Assembly: GCF_004337985.1 (NCBI RefSeq)
Contig: NW_021940924.1
Location: 620,001-684,000, forward strand
Length of the DNA: 64,000 nucleotides
Reading direction: 5' to 3'
DNA from: Pyricularia pennisetigena
Lineage: Eukaryota > Ascomycota > Sordariomycetes > Magnaporthales > Pyriculariaceae
Under the pieces are notes generated by a model. It saw only the letters and a program-made list of their open reading frames with translations. It was not told the DNA's origin and did no database searches. Shown piece after piece: positions 10,039 through 20,408 of this stretch; the stretch's first letter is position 1, and each line of letters opens with the position of its first letter. Position numbers and translations under genes: made by a program.

Positions 10039-12153
10039 CTAGCAGGTATTATAGCATGATTCCTCGATTTCGAACAAATAAATACCTAACTTATAACGGT
10101 ATTTGCAAAATGTAAACCGACCGGCCATAGGGTTCTCAGGTCTACCCATAGCGGCAGTGCAGGAACCGTGATTCGTAGTGTGGTAGCTCTGCTTGATAAT
10201 GCTTATGATATCATCGTCGTTTTGGACTAAGCGGCCCGGGAACTTTTCTTCCGTATCGACGAGAAACTGTTGCATCGTGGTCGTCTGCCAAAACTGTCGC
10301 ACTCTTTTATAACCAGCCAATGCAACCTCTATATCGGCCTGCTCGGAAAGGAATTGGGGATCGAGTTTAGGATGAACAAACGTGTCGTTAGAAACGATGG
10401 TCACGGAACCTTTCGAAAGTGGCGAGGCCAATGCCACCGCCAAGGTTGCATAGTTGTACCCGTCGTTCGGGGATCCCCCACGGGAATCGTTGTTCCAGCC
10501 CAAATATCCATTGAGGGAAATATATTCCAGTTCGGGCCAATCCTCAGGATAGCCACTCAACCTTGTCCGTGAGGCCTCCGTAAAGTTTGAGCGCATTTCC
10601 GTCGGGACCTTTTCCCACGCAATTATATCGGACGCAGGGTTGGTGTACATTCCAGCCGCGTTGTTTTTGAATTCGGTGGCTTGTTGCGCGGCGAATTTGG
10701 GATTCTCAAAAAGCGACGACATCGTTGGAGCGTTGACGCGATAAGACGGACCGAAATATACATGGTCTTGCATACCCTGGCCAACGCCGGGACGATCTGC
10801 AAGGACGGGAATGTTTAATCTTTGCAAAGTATCCGCTGGCCCAACCCCGGACACCATAAGCAGCTGCGGCGTTCCTATAAAGCCTGCTGACAATATAATC
10901 TCCTTGCGGGCAGACAGGATGTACTGGACACCCTGCGTGTCAACCATGAGGCCCGTGGCCTTTTTGTCCTCATCAAAAAGGACCCTCTTGGCCATAGTAG
11001 ATGGGTAGGCGATAAAGTTCTCATGTTCCATGGCCAGTCGCATGAACGATGTTTCGGACGACTCTCTCAGCATGGTGGTTGCGTTAATGTTATACATGCT
11101 ATAGGCTTGGCCCATGGTCGAGCCGTCCCGCATCAAATGGCCGCTTTGGAATCCGGGAATGACGGGAAACCCGAGTTCCACGAGTCCTTTCACCACCCAC
11201 GTACCGAAGGCTTGGACGTAGTGTGAGAAGGTCAGAGACAAAGGCCCTTGACCGTCCCCTAGCACGGTAGGATCATAATCGACACTGCCGTTTTTGAATC
11301 TTCGGCTCGTGTCGGGGGGTGTGAACTTGAGACTCTTCTCAAAGTAGGGCAGGAGACTTTCAAACTCGTAACTCTCGTCACCGACCAGGTCTGCCCACAT
11401 TTTGTAGGACTGAACACTGCCGCGCTGGTAGACCATGAAGTTTCTGGCCGTTGAACCCCCGAAGCATTTCCCACGCGGGTACAGGATCGACTTTCCGTCC
11501 GTGGCCTGATAAATAAAGGTTAGGACGGGTGTCTTGCAAAGGACCGTGACAAGACTTACAATCTGAGGCTCAGTAATAAATCCCCAGTCGACCTGTTTAC
11601 TTCATGGTCAGCATTTACAATCAATGGCAACTTTTATAAAACCTGTTTCGATAGCATCGTCGTCTCGTTTCGATAATGGCAAAGCTTTCGAACATGAATA
11701 ACGAAATATTCGTTACCGGCCGGTGCAGCCATACGTTGGGAAATACACTCACCATCGGCTGCCAATCGTGGACACCTTTGCTCGCGAATATGCTAGTAAA
11801 TGCCGGAACCTCGCTCATATTGCTGTTCCCAATCTCATAAAAGCTGCCGGCTTCGACGACCGCCACCGTTCCTTTCTGCTGTTGCGCAAGACGGGCGGCT
11901 ACGGCAAGACCGGCGTTGCCACCTCCGACAACAACCTACGGCTACATGTCAGTCGTAGTTTTCTTCCAAGCACGAACAGACGTACGTAGTCAAATGTCGC
12001 ATTGTCACCCGGGATGCCGAAAGAAGTTCCGAACGTTGTGCGCTTTCGCAGGAGCTCAGGCCTTGGCGGCGTGTTCTTCGTAGGACTACTTTCGGATGGA
12101 TAAAAGAGGTAGGAGAAAGCGAGGGAAAATGTCGTCCATCGCATGGTAGGCAA
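10039..12153 (-). CDS. GMC-family FAD oxidoreductase, secreted type, odd C-terminus
   Basis: Exons 12153-11986, 11935-11753, 11592-11560 and 11505-10039; introns of 50, 160 and 54 bp, all GT-AG and phase 0; about 616 aa. The start is at 12153 or 12144, followed by a hydrophobic signal-like stretch. Splicing rebuilds the FAD-binding motif FDYVVVGGGNAGLAVAARLA and then the GMC signatures DWGFITEPQ and YPRGKCFGGSTARNFMVYQRG. The second GMC signature (EIILSAGFIGTPQLLMVSGVG) and a catalytic-His region (TTNHGSCTAAMGRPENPMA) are also present. The usual final block (VVDASxFP...PPxHPQ with the second active-site His/Asn) is missing: the frame runs into unrelated residues after PMA. A GVYGLR-like scrap lies just downstream, near 10013-10036. 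Either a missed intron or a decayed 3' end explains this. The family oxidises alcohols or sugars; the substrate cannot be told. Confidence 0.82.
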
Positions 12154-12666
12154 CGAACGACAAACGATGAGTTAAGGATCCCTGAAGTCTCGTTCAATGC
12201 GGAATAAAATGCAATTAGATTGTCGTGCGATTCAAGGGCGTCAAGCGATAGGGACTGCGGTATAAAAGGATAAAACCAGAAAATGCAAAATATGTTTTTG
12301 AGGGTTACAATTTTCAATTAAATGGGGTGACAAGGTGGAACTAACTCCACAAACGGGACATCGTCAGAGGACAATTTCTGGTCCATGACAACGGAACCCG
12401 GGTAGAAGTCGTCACGGTGCTACAAGGCACCGGAACAGCAATCCTGTTTTCCGTACCGCTGTTTCAGGGTGACTTCCAGAAACTCCGGACCGAAAATGGG
12501 ATGCTGGAGAAGCATTCTGTTTTCCAAGTCTAGGGTTTCGCAGATCCCCAATGCAGGTAATAGACAGGGTGCAACAGTGATAGCTTATAAAAGAGACCCT
12601 CGCTGCGCTGCTTGATACTTGTTTGCAGGCACGATACGCCGGGTAGTTTATTTTGTATCAGATCCC
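12154..12666. other. Divergent intergenic region
   Basis: Lies between the 5' end of the GMC gene and the frameshifted gene at 12667; probably holds both promoters. A TTTGCAG acceptor-like site at about 12621-12627 hints at a 5' UTR intron for the downstream gene. No other feature seen. Confidence 0.4.
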
Positions 12667-13454
12667 ATGTCTGAACAGAAGAAGCTTGCAGTTTTCGGGA
12701 ACCTGCCACAAGAAATTTTCGACACGATTACAAATTTACCTCCTATATCTCGCATTCATTTAAAGAAAGGATTGGCACAGGTTGGGATCAATGCGAATCT
12801 TCACCCAGAGCAAGAAAAAGCAATGCAAGTTTGGAACAAAATTTTCAAAGACGATGAATGGCTCAATACGGTGATGAACCAAACGTACACACATGTTTCG
12901 CCACCTATCCCGGTTCTGATAGGCTACGACATTCTCAAGCTTTACAAAGGCAGCGACGAGCGAGTGTATCTCTTACTTACCGCAAACGATTGGGGCGGCG
13001 ATATTCAATATGCCCCGGATATTCGCCATTCGCTTAGACCACATGAATATGACAAGGAATCGCACGAAGTTAGCATTGAAGGCACCAAGATAACAATCGC
13101 TTTGGAGCGTTATAATATCAGGAAGAGCTGAAACTGAAAGAGCCTCAAAAGCTATTTCATTTGACAGGCAAATCCAAGGATAAACCAGAGACCGCTGCTT
13201 TGTATTACAATGAGGACGTACCTGTTCGAATCGGTGAAGATGAGATAGGTGGAATTAAGGACAACGATCGGCTGCTAGTTCAGGATCTGTCGACGATCAT
13301 GTCCAAGTTCAGGGATGGCAAGCCGGTTATGAGATATATACAAAAAAATGGGGGTACGCCTCCCAGTCGTATGATTCCGATGCGTAAGCCAACTTTGGTA
13401 AAAAACGAAAACACAAAGGTGGAGCGTGTGTTTTGGAACATTGTTGCGTCATAG
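12667..13454 (+). pseudogene. Unknown gene split by one frameshift
   Basis: First ATG at 12667. Frame 1 is open to 13131 (about 154 aa, starting MSEQKKLAVFGNLPQEIFDTI, which is faintly F-box-like). A second frame, open from 13116 to 13454, continues with similar charged, soluble sequence (EELKLKEPQKLFHLTGKSK). The two overlap at 13113-13131 and no intron signals separate them, so a single-base indel or sequencing error is the simplest reading. Joined, the product would be about 265 aa. I do not recognise the family. Confidence 0.5.
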
Positions 13455-13749
13455 CATTGCTGCTCTTTGTCATTGGACCATTGTTTTCCTTTTTAACCCT
13501 CAACACCACTTAGACTATATCTTTTGGATAGCACCGTACCTTTGCGTTATTGTTGGTATATTTCCTTATTTATATGACATTTCCTGAGTGGTTCCAAGCT
13601 ACGGACCTGTCCCATCTTTGCTTTTGAATATCGCTTCCGGCGGAGCGAATACCTTTGCGCTTTAGGAGAGCTAGCTACAGTATCAGGTAACACTATGAAA
13701 CGCCTACAAATATTATCTCGAGCCTGCCATCTACCGATGCTCTGTTATT

Positions 13750-14043
13750 TTAATGAATTTTACCCCTCCCGCTATATGTGTTATCGAGTTCCTTTCTCAC
13801 AATGGCAAGCAACCTTGAATTGGCGACTATGTGGCTGAGTCTAGGACTTGGACGCAGCTTTTCTGACTGGATCTTACCGCTCGCTTTGTAAAGCAAGCAA
13901 TAGGCCCGACCGACGTTTTCAATCGTCTCTTCGAAAGGCAGAGTGAAAAACAATGGTGTGGCCACGTCATTTTCTGATTTGTGTATGTTTGCTACAGTTT
14001 TCGAACGAACTGCTAGTTTGACGGACCGAAGAGTGTTTCCCAT
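13750..14043 (-). CDS. Doubtful 97-aa ORF
   Basis: ATG-started frame of 97 aa with no recognisable domain, signal peptide or membrane segment. Context is a gene-poor region. It may be chance. Confidence 0.2.
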   Translation of the reverse strand: MGNTLRSVKLAVRSKTVANIHKSENDVATPLFFTLPFEETIENVGRAYCLLYKASGKIQSEKLRPSPRLSHIVANSRLLAIVRKELDNTYSGRGKIH

Positions 14044-14364
14044 GGCAGTTGGATATTTCTGTCTAAAGAAGGGCTGTATCAGATACCTGGTTTCAAATCA
14101 ATAAATGAGATCTCTTGTCTGTAAATGAGCAGGCTGAACTATTGAAAATTGAAGGTCGAGAAAAATCAAATAGGAATACTGAAAAGCGTTGTTTTATTAG
14201 AGCTTATATGGCAAGGCCGAAATATCCACCTGGCTGACATATTCCCAATTTGGAATCTGAATTGTCCAAAAACCCGTCTGGGGCTTTGGTAAAGTCTGCT
14301 GGTTTCTCCGTACCTGTTCCTTCTCTTTTTTTCTTCGAAGAAAAAATGAAAAATAAAAGAAAGA

Positions 14365-14628
14365 ATGTATGACCAAGCTTTCTATCTGCCTGCAAAGCCT
14401 CGCGATGTGTTAATTTACTCGAGGGAATATCTGCACGACAGTGTTTTTGACCTTTGTGGTATCGTGCGATTGAAAAAGCTTTTCGATAAGGGTTGTAGTG
14501 CAGAAAACGTACACTCCAAATTGAACGAAAAACAACATGGTAAGGTATTAGACCCTAGCGTTACGTTTACCCACCCGAAACTAGGCTTTTTCAGCGCTGA
14601 TCTTTGGTACCTTCCAAAGTTCACATAA
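14365..14628 (+). CDS. Doubtful 87-aa ORF
   Basis: ATG-started frame of 87 aa, mixed composition, no recognised motif. An A-rich leader precedes the ATG. It could be a small protein or chance. Confidence 0.2.
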   Translation: MYDQAFYLPAKPRDVLIYSREYLHDSVFDLCGIVRLKKLFDKGCSAENVHSKLNEKQHGKVLDPSVTFTHPKLGFFSADLWYLPKFT

Positions 14629-15697
14629 TGGTCTACTTAACTATCTTTGGCTTCGGCTTACGCTTCAGGGCCAAAATTCTGTCTAAACAGGAATAAATTC
14701 CTCAAACTGACCATCGACGGGCGAAAAGTTGGCAGCTTAATCACTTTTATTTTTCCCCTGTTCGGCGTCCGGTTGATTTAACCTACCAATGCCACGGCTT
14801 AAACGGGGCGCTGGTCAAAGCCCAAAACTTGCCTACCAAGAAACTGTTTGACGAAACTTTGTCCCACTTACTTTGTGCTCAATCGCGCTCCCACCGATGA
14901 TTTAGACAAAACGCTACTGTTAAATTTGTTGATAACAGTTCGGGGAAATACTTCTGTGACGCCTTCGCAGCCACCGGAACACAATAAAACCCATTGTTGC
15001 TTGGGTGCTTTGCCGTATAGATACTACGGCGCTGATTCATTGCATGCCCCTTGATCGTAAAAACGCATAGGGAAGCTGGATATTTTGTTTTAGACATAAA
15101 TGTCGCGATAAGACTGCTGGATGCAATATAGCTGTACTGCTGCCTTTGTAGACTCTGCTTTTTATAGAGAACATGAGAGCACCTTATCAGGAAAGAAAAA
15201 CAGTAAGATTACAAATGAGAATAAAAGTTGGGAGATCGAACGGGTCCGAATATCCATCTACGCCGGGGGATAAAGGTATAAATAATCAATGCCCGCATGA
15301 ATCTCGGCTCGATAATGTCCAATCTTGACAACTCTTCACCGAATCAAACACACTGTTACGGCCATTTTGATCGCAATACACGTTGCCACCAGTCGCGGTT
15401 GTCAGCATAACAATTATGCGTGTCTTTACATCGCTATTCAGCCGAAAAAGAAACAGTCGAGAGAGAAAAAGGAAGGCAAAAGACCGAATTTCTGCGCCGT
15501 TCAACTTTCAACATCTGAAACATTTAGAAAAGAAAGACGTGCCAGGTTTGGAAAGGGTGAGAAAAGATGTCATAACTCAGGCGCTCCATTGCGCACACCA
15601 CTGCCATCAGGTGGCTCGTTAATTATAAGCTAGATTCGTCAGCTAAACAGCCTTTTTATATGAGCAGTCTTCACACCTCGCGGAAAACATTGAGGGT

Positions 15698-16234
15698 ATG
15701 GCAGCGCCTTCAGCCGTTATAACGACCGGGATAGCATCAGTGACGTCCACTGGGTCCAGGGAAGCCGTCGCGACACCCACCCCCTGCCCACCGACGGAGG
15801 CAAAAGCAGCTCTACCACCGTTAATGCCATATTTATCTGACGGGGAGCCTACCACCACTATAGGGGCAAATTCACGGGATTATAACATAATGCTACAGGC
15901 TTTGAAGGAAGCTGCCCCGCCGCAATTTGGGGGAGGTTGCCTCCCAAAAGATTTTGCTTTGAAAGAGGATACAACCTCTAGGTTTCCCCTAGCAGGTAAA
16001 GCTTTGCTGCGACCATTCAGTATGGATTTAGAGACGTTTGGACAATTGGATGGTTCACAGCCTGTGGCTCGCTACCCAGTTGTTCCTCAAAATACCGGGT
16101 CATTTGGCAATTTGGACAAAAGCAGCTGGGCGGACGACGTCGACTACATCTATAAACATGGAACAAAGGCCAATTGCAATTACCCATGGTACCGTCCATC
16201 CTTCGACGAGCCCCTACAAGCCTTGATGGCCTGA
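15698..16234 (+). CDS. Uncharacterised fungal protein with C-terminal W-D-D-x-D-Y motif
   Basis: 178 aa from ATG 15698. The N-terminal half is Ala/Pro/Thr-rich and probably disordered. The C-terminus carries SWADDVDYIYKHGTKANCNY followed by PW and S, recalling a W-(D/E)-D-(V/I)-D-Y-x-Y-x(7)-C-x-(Y/F)-x-W signature that I remember at the end of many uncharacterised fungal proteins; no function is known to me. Single exon as called; an upstream exon cannot be excluded. The downstream 400 bp hold no gene. Confidence 0.5.
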   Translation: MAAPSAVITTGIASVTSTGSREAVATPTPCPPTEAKAALPPLMPYLSDGEPTTTIGANSRDYNIMLQALKEAAPPQFGGGCLPKDFALKEDTTSRFPLAGKALLRPFSMDLETFGQLDGSQPVARYPVVPQNTGSFGNLDKSSWADDVDYIYKHGTKANCNYPWYRPSFDEPLQALMA

Positions 16235-16658
16235 GCGAAAGATGTCTGTGTAAAAGGGTCGCCTTAGATTTAGCTATGATGAGAAAAAGGTCAGCTGTGG
16301 ATTTTGTGTAATTTAAAGACTAGCAAGGGCAGGAGCTGTGAAGGTATATTGGCCTCACATACTACATGCTGATGCGGGATTGCTAAACATATTGCAAATA
16401 GTTGCTGGATGGCAAGTGCGCACGTCGTGCGCAGAACTGCATAACGCAAAATTTATATTGTTCGAAAGTTATAGTTTTTTTTCGTTTCCAAGATTCAAAA
16501 CCAAAATTGGAGTAAACAAAACATATCACTGCTAGTCCCGGTAGATGAGGACTACGAGGAGTAAAAATTTTATACCAGAAATACGATTTTCAAACCACGT
16601 TACAAAGCAGACGTTTATAAAGTGTACCCAAGGGCCACGATCAAGCTAAAATTTGGCC

Positions 16659-17664
16659 TCAGAAAGCCTCTGCGAAAACGTGTACAGCACTGCTTATAAC
16701 TGCCCCAAACAGTGCACAACATATGCATCCTATCAGAAGCTCGAACACGTCACCATTTTCAATTTCGATCCATGGCGGCAACTCATCGAACTTGGACCGG
16801 ACCATAAAAAGTGTCAAGGTGGGGATTATGTACGGAACGCAAAGCAGTAGTCCAATAAGCAGCCTCAGTATGAAAACAATGGGCTTCGGTGAAAATAAAA
16901 TCTCCTTCGACTTTTTGAGCCAGGCAAAACGGCCATAAGCCGACATAACGACAAAAAAAGTAGCGATACCAGTTAGCACTACGCCGGCTATGAGGGTATG
17001 GCGGAAATATGGCGTTGTGATTTGCGTAAGAGTAGCGTCGACATTTTCAATGTCTTGAAAGTGCTGTTTCAACACTTTCACAATTTCCGGCTCGATGAAA
17101 GTAAAAAGGTCAAAAGGCAGGGCGTCAAATAAGTTTTTGTCACCGATTTGGATACAAAACTCTCCGGTCCCCAGGGAGCAGTTTTTGGGAACTAGTTCCG
17201 AAATAAGCTGGGGCGCTTGGCTGATGACTTTGGGTATATCCTTGATAATCTCTGGGACCGATGTAGCAACTGCTCCTGCTGCACTCTGGAGATTGTTCAA
17301 GATGCTGGAAACACGAGCTCCGGGTCTTATGCCGTCTAAAAGACCTTCTTGCTGCGGGAAACGCCGTTCCAGCGCATCGAGTTTTAAGATTTGCGTGACA
17401 TCAAACTTTTGAATTTAGCAGCTTGAAAACGCCAAGGAATTAAGTGACTTTACTTACTTGCAAGGTGACTATGCCGGACTTTACAGTATCCTCGTTCAAA
17501 AGCGCATATGCGCTCAGTGTTAAGGTGCAAACGGAGGAAAGAACTACAGAGGCGAAAGCGGAATGCGCGAGAATCTTCCATTTAAACATGGCGACGGTGA
17601 GTTGCGGTCCTCTTGTGACGAGGGTCAAATCTATGTTGGGTCCAATAGAATTTATACGAACCAT
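16659..17664 (-). CDS. Four-TM membrane protein (Sur7/PalI-like topology)
   Basis: Exon 1 17664-17458, intron 17406-17457 (GTAAGT...AAAAG, 52 bp, phase 0), exon 2 17405-16659; 317 aa. One TM near residues 27-52 is followed by a long luminal/extracellular loop with a Cys pair (CSLGTGEFC) and then three TMs near the C-terminus (TLIAGVVLTGIATFFVVM; IFILRLLIGLLLCVPYIIP; LLIGCICCALFGAVISS). That 1+3 layout is what Sur7/PalI-family cortical proteins have, but I see no decisive sequence signature, so the family is only suggested. Both splice sites are good and the joined frame is clean. The protein probably sits in the plasma membrane or ER. Confidence 0.65.
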
Positions 17665-18327
17665 GTGGCTTCGTTGCAGTTCAGTTTTGGACCAATTCTA
17701 GTCCTTGTGGAGGCCGAGCCTCATGCATCCGTAAAACAGGCCTAGGAGACTAAATCCTGGCAGATTGTCCCACTTTGAGTAATAGCTTATATGATCGCTG
17801 TTGAACGACAGTTGCCAACCAAAACCCAGCGGGGAATGTCTCGCAATTCACTTCATTCAGCCTTGAGGCCTATTCGCGCTATGGATTCTTTTTCTGTTTT
17901 TGCCCATCTCGGCTTTCGTACCTGTCCAGCTTCGGAAGATTCGGCAATCCCGTCCGAGTTTTTCAGTCCCGAAATCCAAGTGCTGTCGACCATTACCATG
18001 CGATCACCTTTCCCAAGCAGAACAATTTTGTCGGTTTTCTGGCGCCCCATTTGCATGTAGCAAGGTTTGCTAGCGAGCAACAGAGAAACTGCGCATTGAC
18101 GGGCATCGATGGTTAGACATAATATGAAAAGCTCCAACCGTTTTCTTTTTCACTTGTTTCTCGTTTGGGCAGTGCTGCTTTGTTCATCTTTTTCTCTTAA
18201 GTCCAAAATAGGTATTTTTCATGAATTCTGTGCATTGTTGCCTCTCAGACCAGGGAAGTGTTTTACCATCTCTGTCGCCTTCATCTCGCATAGGCATTTC
18301 TGTTCGCTAGACTACTCGGCACGCTTT
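17665..18327. other. Intergenic, nothing supported
   Basis: Only short overlapping frames; no domain or repeat seen. It lies between the 5' end of the membrane-protein gene and the 3' end of the methyltransferase-tail gene. Confidence 0.4.
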
Positions 18328-19413
18328 TCAATGTGGTCGTCTAGCCCAGGCAACCATGACCGGCACGTAAAGTCGGCCCTCTCCAAGTGTTTTTCTAACT
18401 TTACCAACGTATGAATTTACAGACTTCTGCTCCCACTGTAGGCCTTTGGTGAATGGGAGTTTGGATATTCCGTCGAGACCTAAAGAAAGGTTTTGAACAC
18501 ACCTATCGCCCATCATCCTCAGCCTTTCGCGATCTGAGCTCTGGCATTCGTTCGCCATCCAGCTTCCGAACGGCCATCTGTATTTTTTGATCTCGATATC
18601 GACAAAACCGATTTGCCTCAATGCTTTCTCGAGCTTCTCTTCCGCATATGTGCAGTCGACCCCGAGAGCTATCGTTCCTGACATGGCATAATGCGACCAT
18701 TTTACCGGGAGCAGCGAATGGTCTAGGCATTCCGGAGGCAAGTCTGAACGGATTCCTGTACAGAATCTTTGCCGTTTGGTGGGTCGATCCATTGATTCGA
18801 CGAGTTGGCTCTCGCCAGTCGCAGTCTTATCAGCCTCTGCTGCCTTTACACCAGGAGACGAATTTCCTTTTGAATCGCCAATCAGGCCAGAAGGTTCGGC
18901 ATGAGTGACATGCTCCGTGAACTGCCCTACTTTGAATGCAGCCTCGGCTGCTGGGGCAGTTCTGTCTGGATTCTGGGGCAGCTCTGCCAGCGGCGGTTGG
19001 GCTGTGTGATTTTCCAAACAATGCTTTCGCCGGTTTCCACACTCGGCTCGCAACTTGCTATCAACACCATAGCTTGGCGTCAAGTGCGATTGGTCCATCT
19101 GATGTAGCGATAGATTAAGTCCCGAATTCGAATCACTGGCTACGCGTTTGGCAGCCACCGGTTGTTTGTTGATATCATGTGCGTATCCACGGGGCCTTTG
19201 GGTAGCGTTCGAGCTTGGTTTGAATACAGGATGAGAGGTCGTAGTTTTAAGCGGCTGGTTGACCGGCACATGGTGGCTTGGTCCGACGGGAGGTTGTGAA
19301 CCAACGGTAAAAGGTAGCGGGACTGGAGTGTTACGCCTAGGTCCATGGTTGTGAGACTTGACAGGTTCGACGGCATTGGTCTGCCCCTGTGTGATGGAAG
19401 GAACCAAAGACAT
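18328..19413 (-). CDS. Protein ending in a LaeA/UMTA-like methyltransferase tail without the SAM-binding core
   Basis: 361 aa from ATG 19413, single exon. Residues 1-250 are Pro/His/Ser/Thr-rich and look disordered, with a KRQR cluster. Residues about 258-361 match the C-terminal third of fungal LaeA/UMTA-like (TAM-type) methyltransferases: LEKALRQIGFVDIEIKKY, then WPFGSW, a middle helix with LGLDGISKLPFTKGL, and the end VPVMVAWARRPH, like the family's VVYGRKP ending. The Rossmann SAM-binding motif (ExGxGxG) that should precede this is absent, so the protein cannot be a normal methyltransferase. It could be an adaptor or dominant-negative remnant, or the N-terminal exons of a true enzyme were replaced. 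The frame is intact over 1.08 kb. Confidence 0.6.
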   Translation of the reverse strand: MSLVPSITQGQTNAVEPVKSHNHGPRRNTPVPLPFTVGSQPPVGPSHHVPVNQPLKTTTSHPVFKPSSNATQRPRGYAHDINKQPVAAKRVASDSNSGLNLSLHQMDQSHLTPSYGVDSKLRAECGNRRKHCLENHTAQPPLAELPQNPDRTAPAAEAAFKVGQFTEHVTHAEPSGLIGDSKGNSSPGVKAAEADKTATGESQLVESMDRPTKRQRFCTGIRSDLPPECLDHSLLPVKWSHYAMSGTIALGVDCTYAEEKLEKALRQIGFVDIEIKKYRWPFGSWMANECQSSDRERLRMMGDRCVQNLSLGLDGISKLPFTKGLQWEQKSVNSYVGKVRKTLGEGRLYVPVMVAWARRPH

Positions 19414-19887
19414 GTTGACAGGTGCAAAAGAACAAGAGGGATTGTAATCTGAAGCTGGGAAAGAAGATTGATGGGACTGCTGTTCGAACTTTTGGGATTG
19501 ACTGGCACGGAGATGGGACTATTTATACTTGGGCCGAGGAAACACTGGACGGACACGCCGTGGCCGATGCCGCCCCGCATCGACCGAATTGGTTCTCCAC
19601 CCAGATTAAGCCAATTTGCTGACGGGCAGAATTCCAATAGTTTACTGAATTTTTATGACGAAACCGACAAAACAAATTAAAGAAAAGCAGCAGCAGCACT
19701 TGTGAAGCGATTTGACAGCTCTGCTCTCGGTTTAAAAGTACTATTTATGCCACTCTTGAACGGAACCCCATTAAAACTGGCATACCTAAATGTAAAGTCT
19801 ACGGTATATTCTAGATTTCTTATCTCGTTTTACCGCCAAAAGGCAAGGCAATCCACGGCAACAGGTGACGGACTGACCTTTCGGACT
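19414..19887. other. Intergenic, nothing supported
   Basis: Probable promoter side of the methyltransferase-tail gene. No additional feature seen. Confidence 0.35.
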
Positions 19888-20408
19888 TTATTGGAAATTC
19901 AGTTCGGTGGAAAGAGTTGAACTGGGACCAGGGCTAATAACTACTTTCGCCGCAAAGGGAATATTCACCAGGAGGTCGGCAACGAAAAGAACGACGAATG
20001 CGGCCTGCAATTGCCGGTCGGGGTCAGCGAGGCGCAGCCCTTCTTGGCAGAAGCTCAATCGACTTACAAAATATAACCAAAAAGGCATGCTGATAGCCTT
20101 CATAAGCAGAGGCAATGCTATGGCGACAACCAATAGCGCTAGGATTCGGAAGATGAGATGGACCATCAGAATTGTCTTGGTTTGGTTGGTGGTGGAGCTT
20201 TGTGCGAAGCGCATAAACAAAAGCGCACCCGCCTCGGCTAGGCGGTGAATAAAACACCCTACATAAAGTGCAGCTTGACTAGCGATTAGGCTCACAGTTA
20301 TTAGGCCTTGGCAGCTAACTACGAATGCAATGCCAATGGAATAAATGCCGAACAAGTAGACTGGTGCTTTGGGGTATATGTCACGAAAGCGATCCCAAAG
20401 AGACAAGG
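19888..20408 (-). CDS. Multi-span membrane protein (5' end unresolved)
   Basis: About 173 residues with four to five hydrophobic segments (VYLFGIYSIGIAFVVSCQGL; ASQAALYVGCFI; LIFRILALLVVAIALPLLM; AAFVVLFVADLLVNIPF). There is no ATG in the long frame. A TTGCAG acceptor lies immediately upstream at about 20409, so a short first exon probably lies further upstream on the minus strand. I do not recognise the family. Confidence 0.45.

Larger units (their letters stand above)
13455..15697. other. Gene-poor stretch with two doubtful short ORFs
   Basis: AT-rich sequence with many short frames. Apart from the two ATG-started ORFs listed separately, nothing here has a domain, splice structure or repeat signature I can support. 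Confidence 0.4.

Noticed and set aside
10039..19413. Secondary-metabolite cluster (GMC oxidase plus LaeA-like gene)
   Set aside because: No PKS, NRPS, terpene synthase or transporter lies between, and the methyltransferase lacks its SAM domain.
19140..19637. 165-aa minus-strand frame
   Set aside because: Other-frame shadow of the Pro-rich N-terminus of the 18328-19413 gene, with no ATG-based support.
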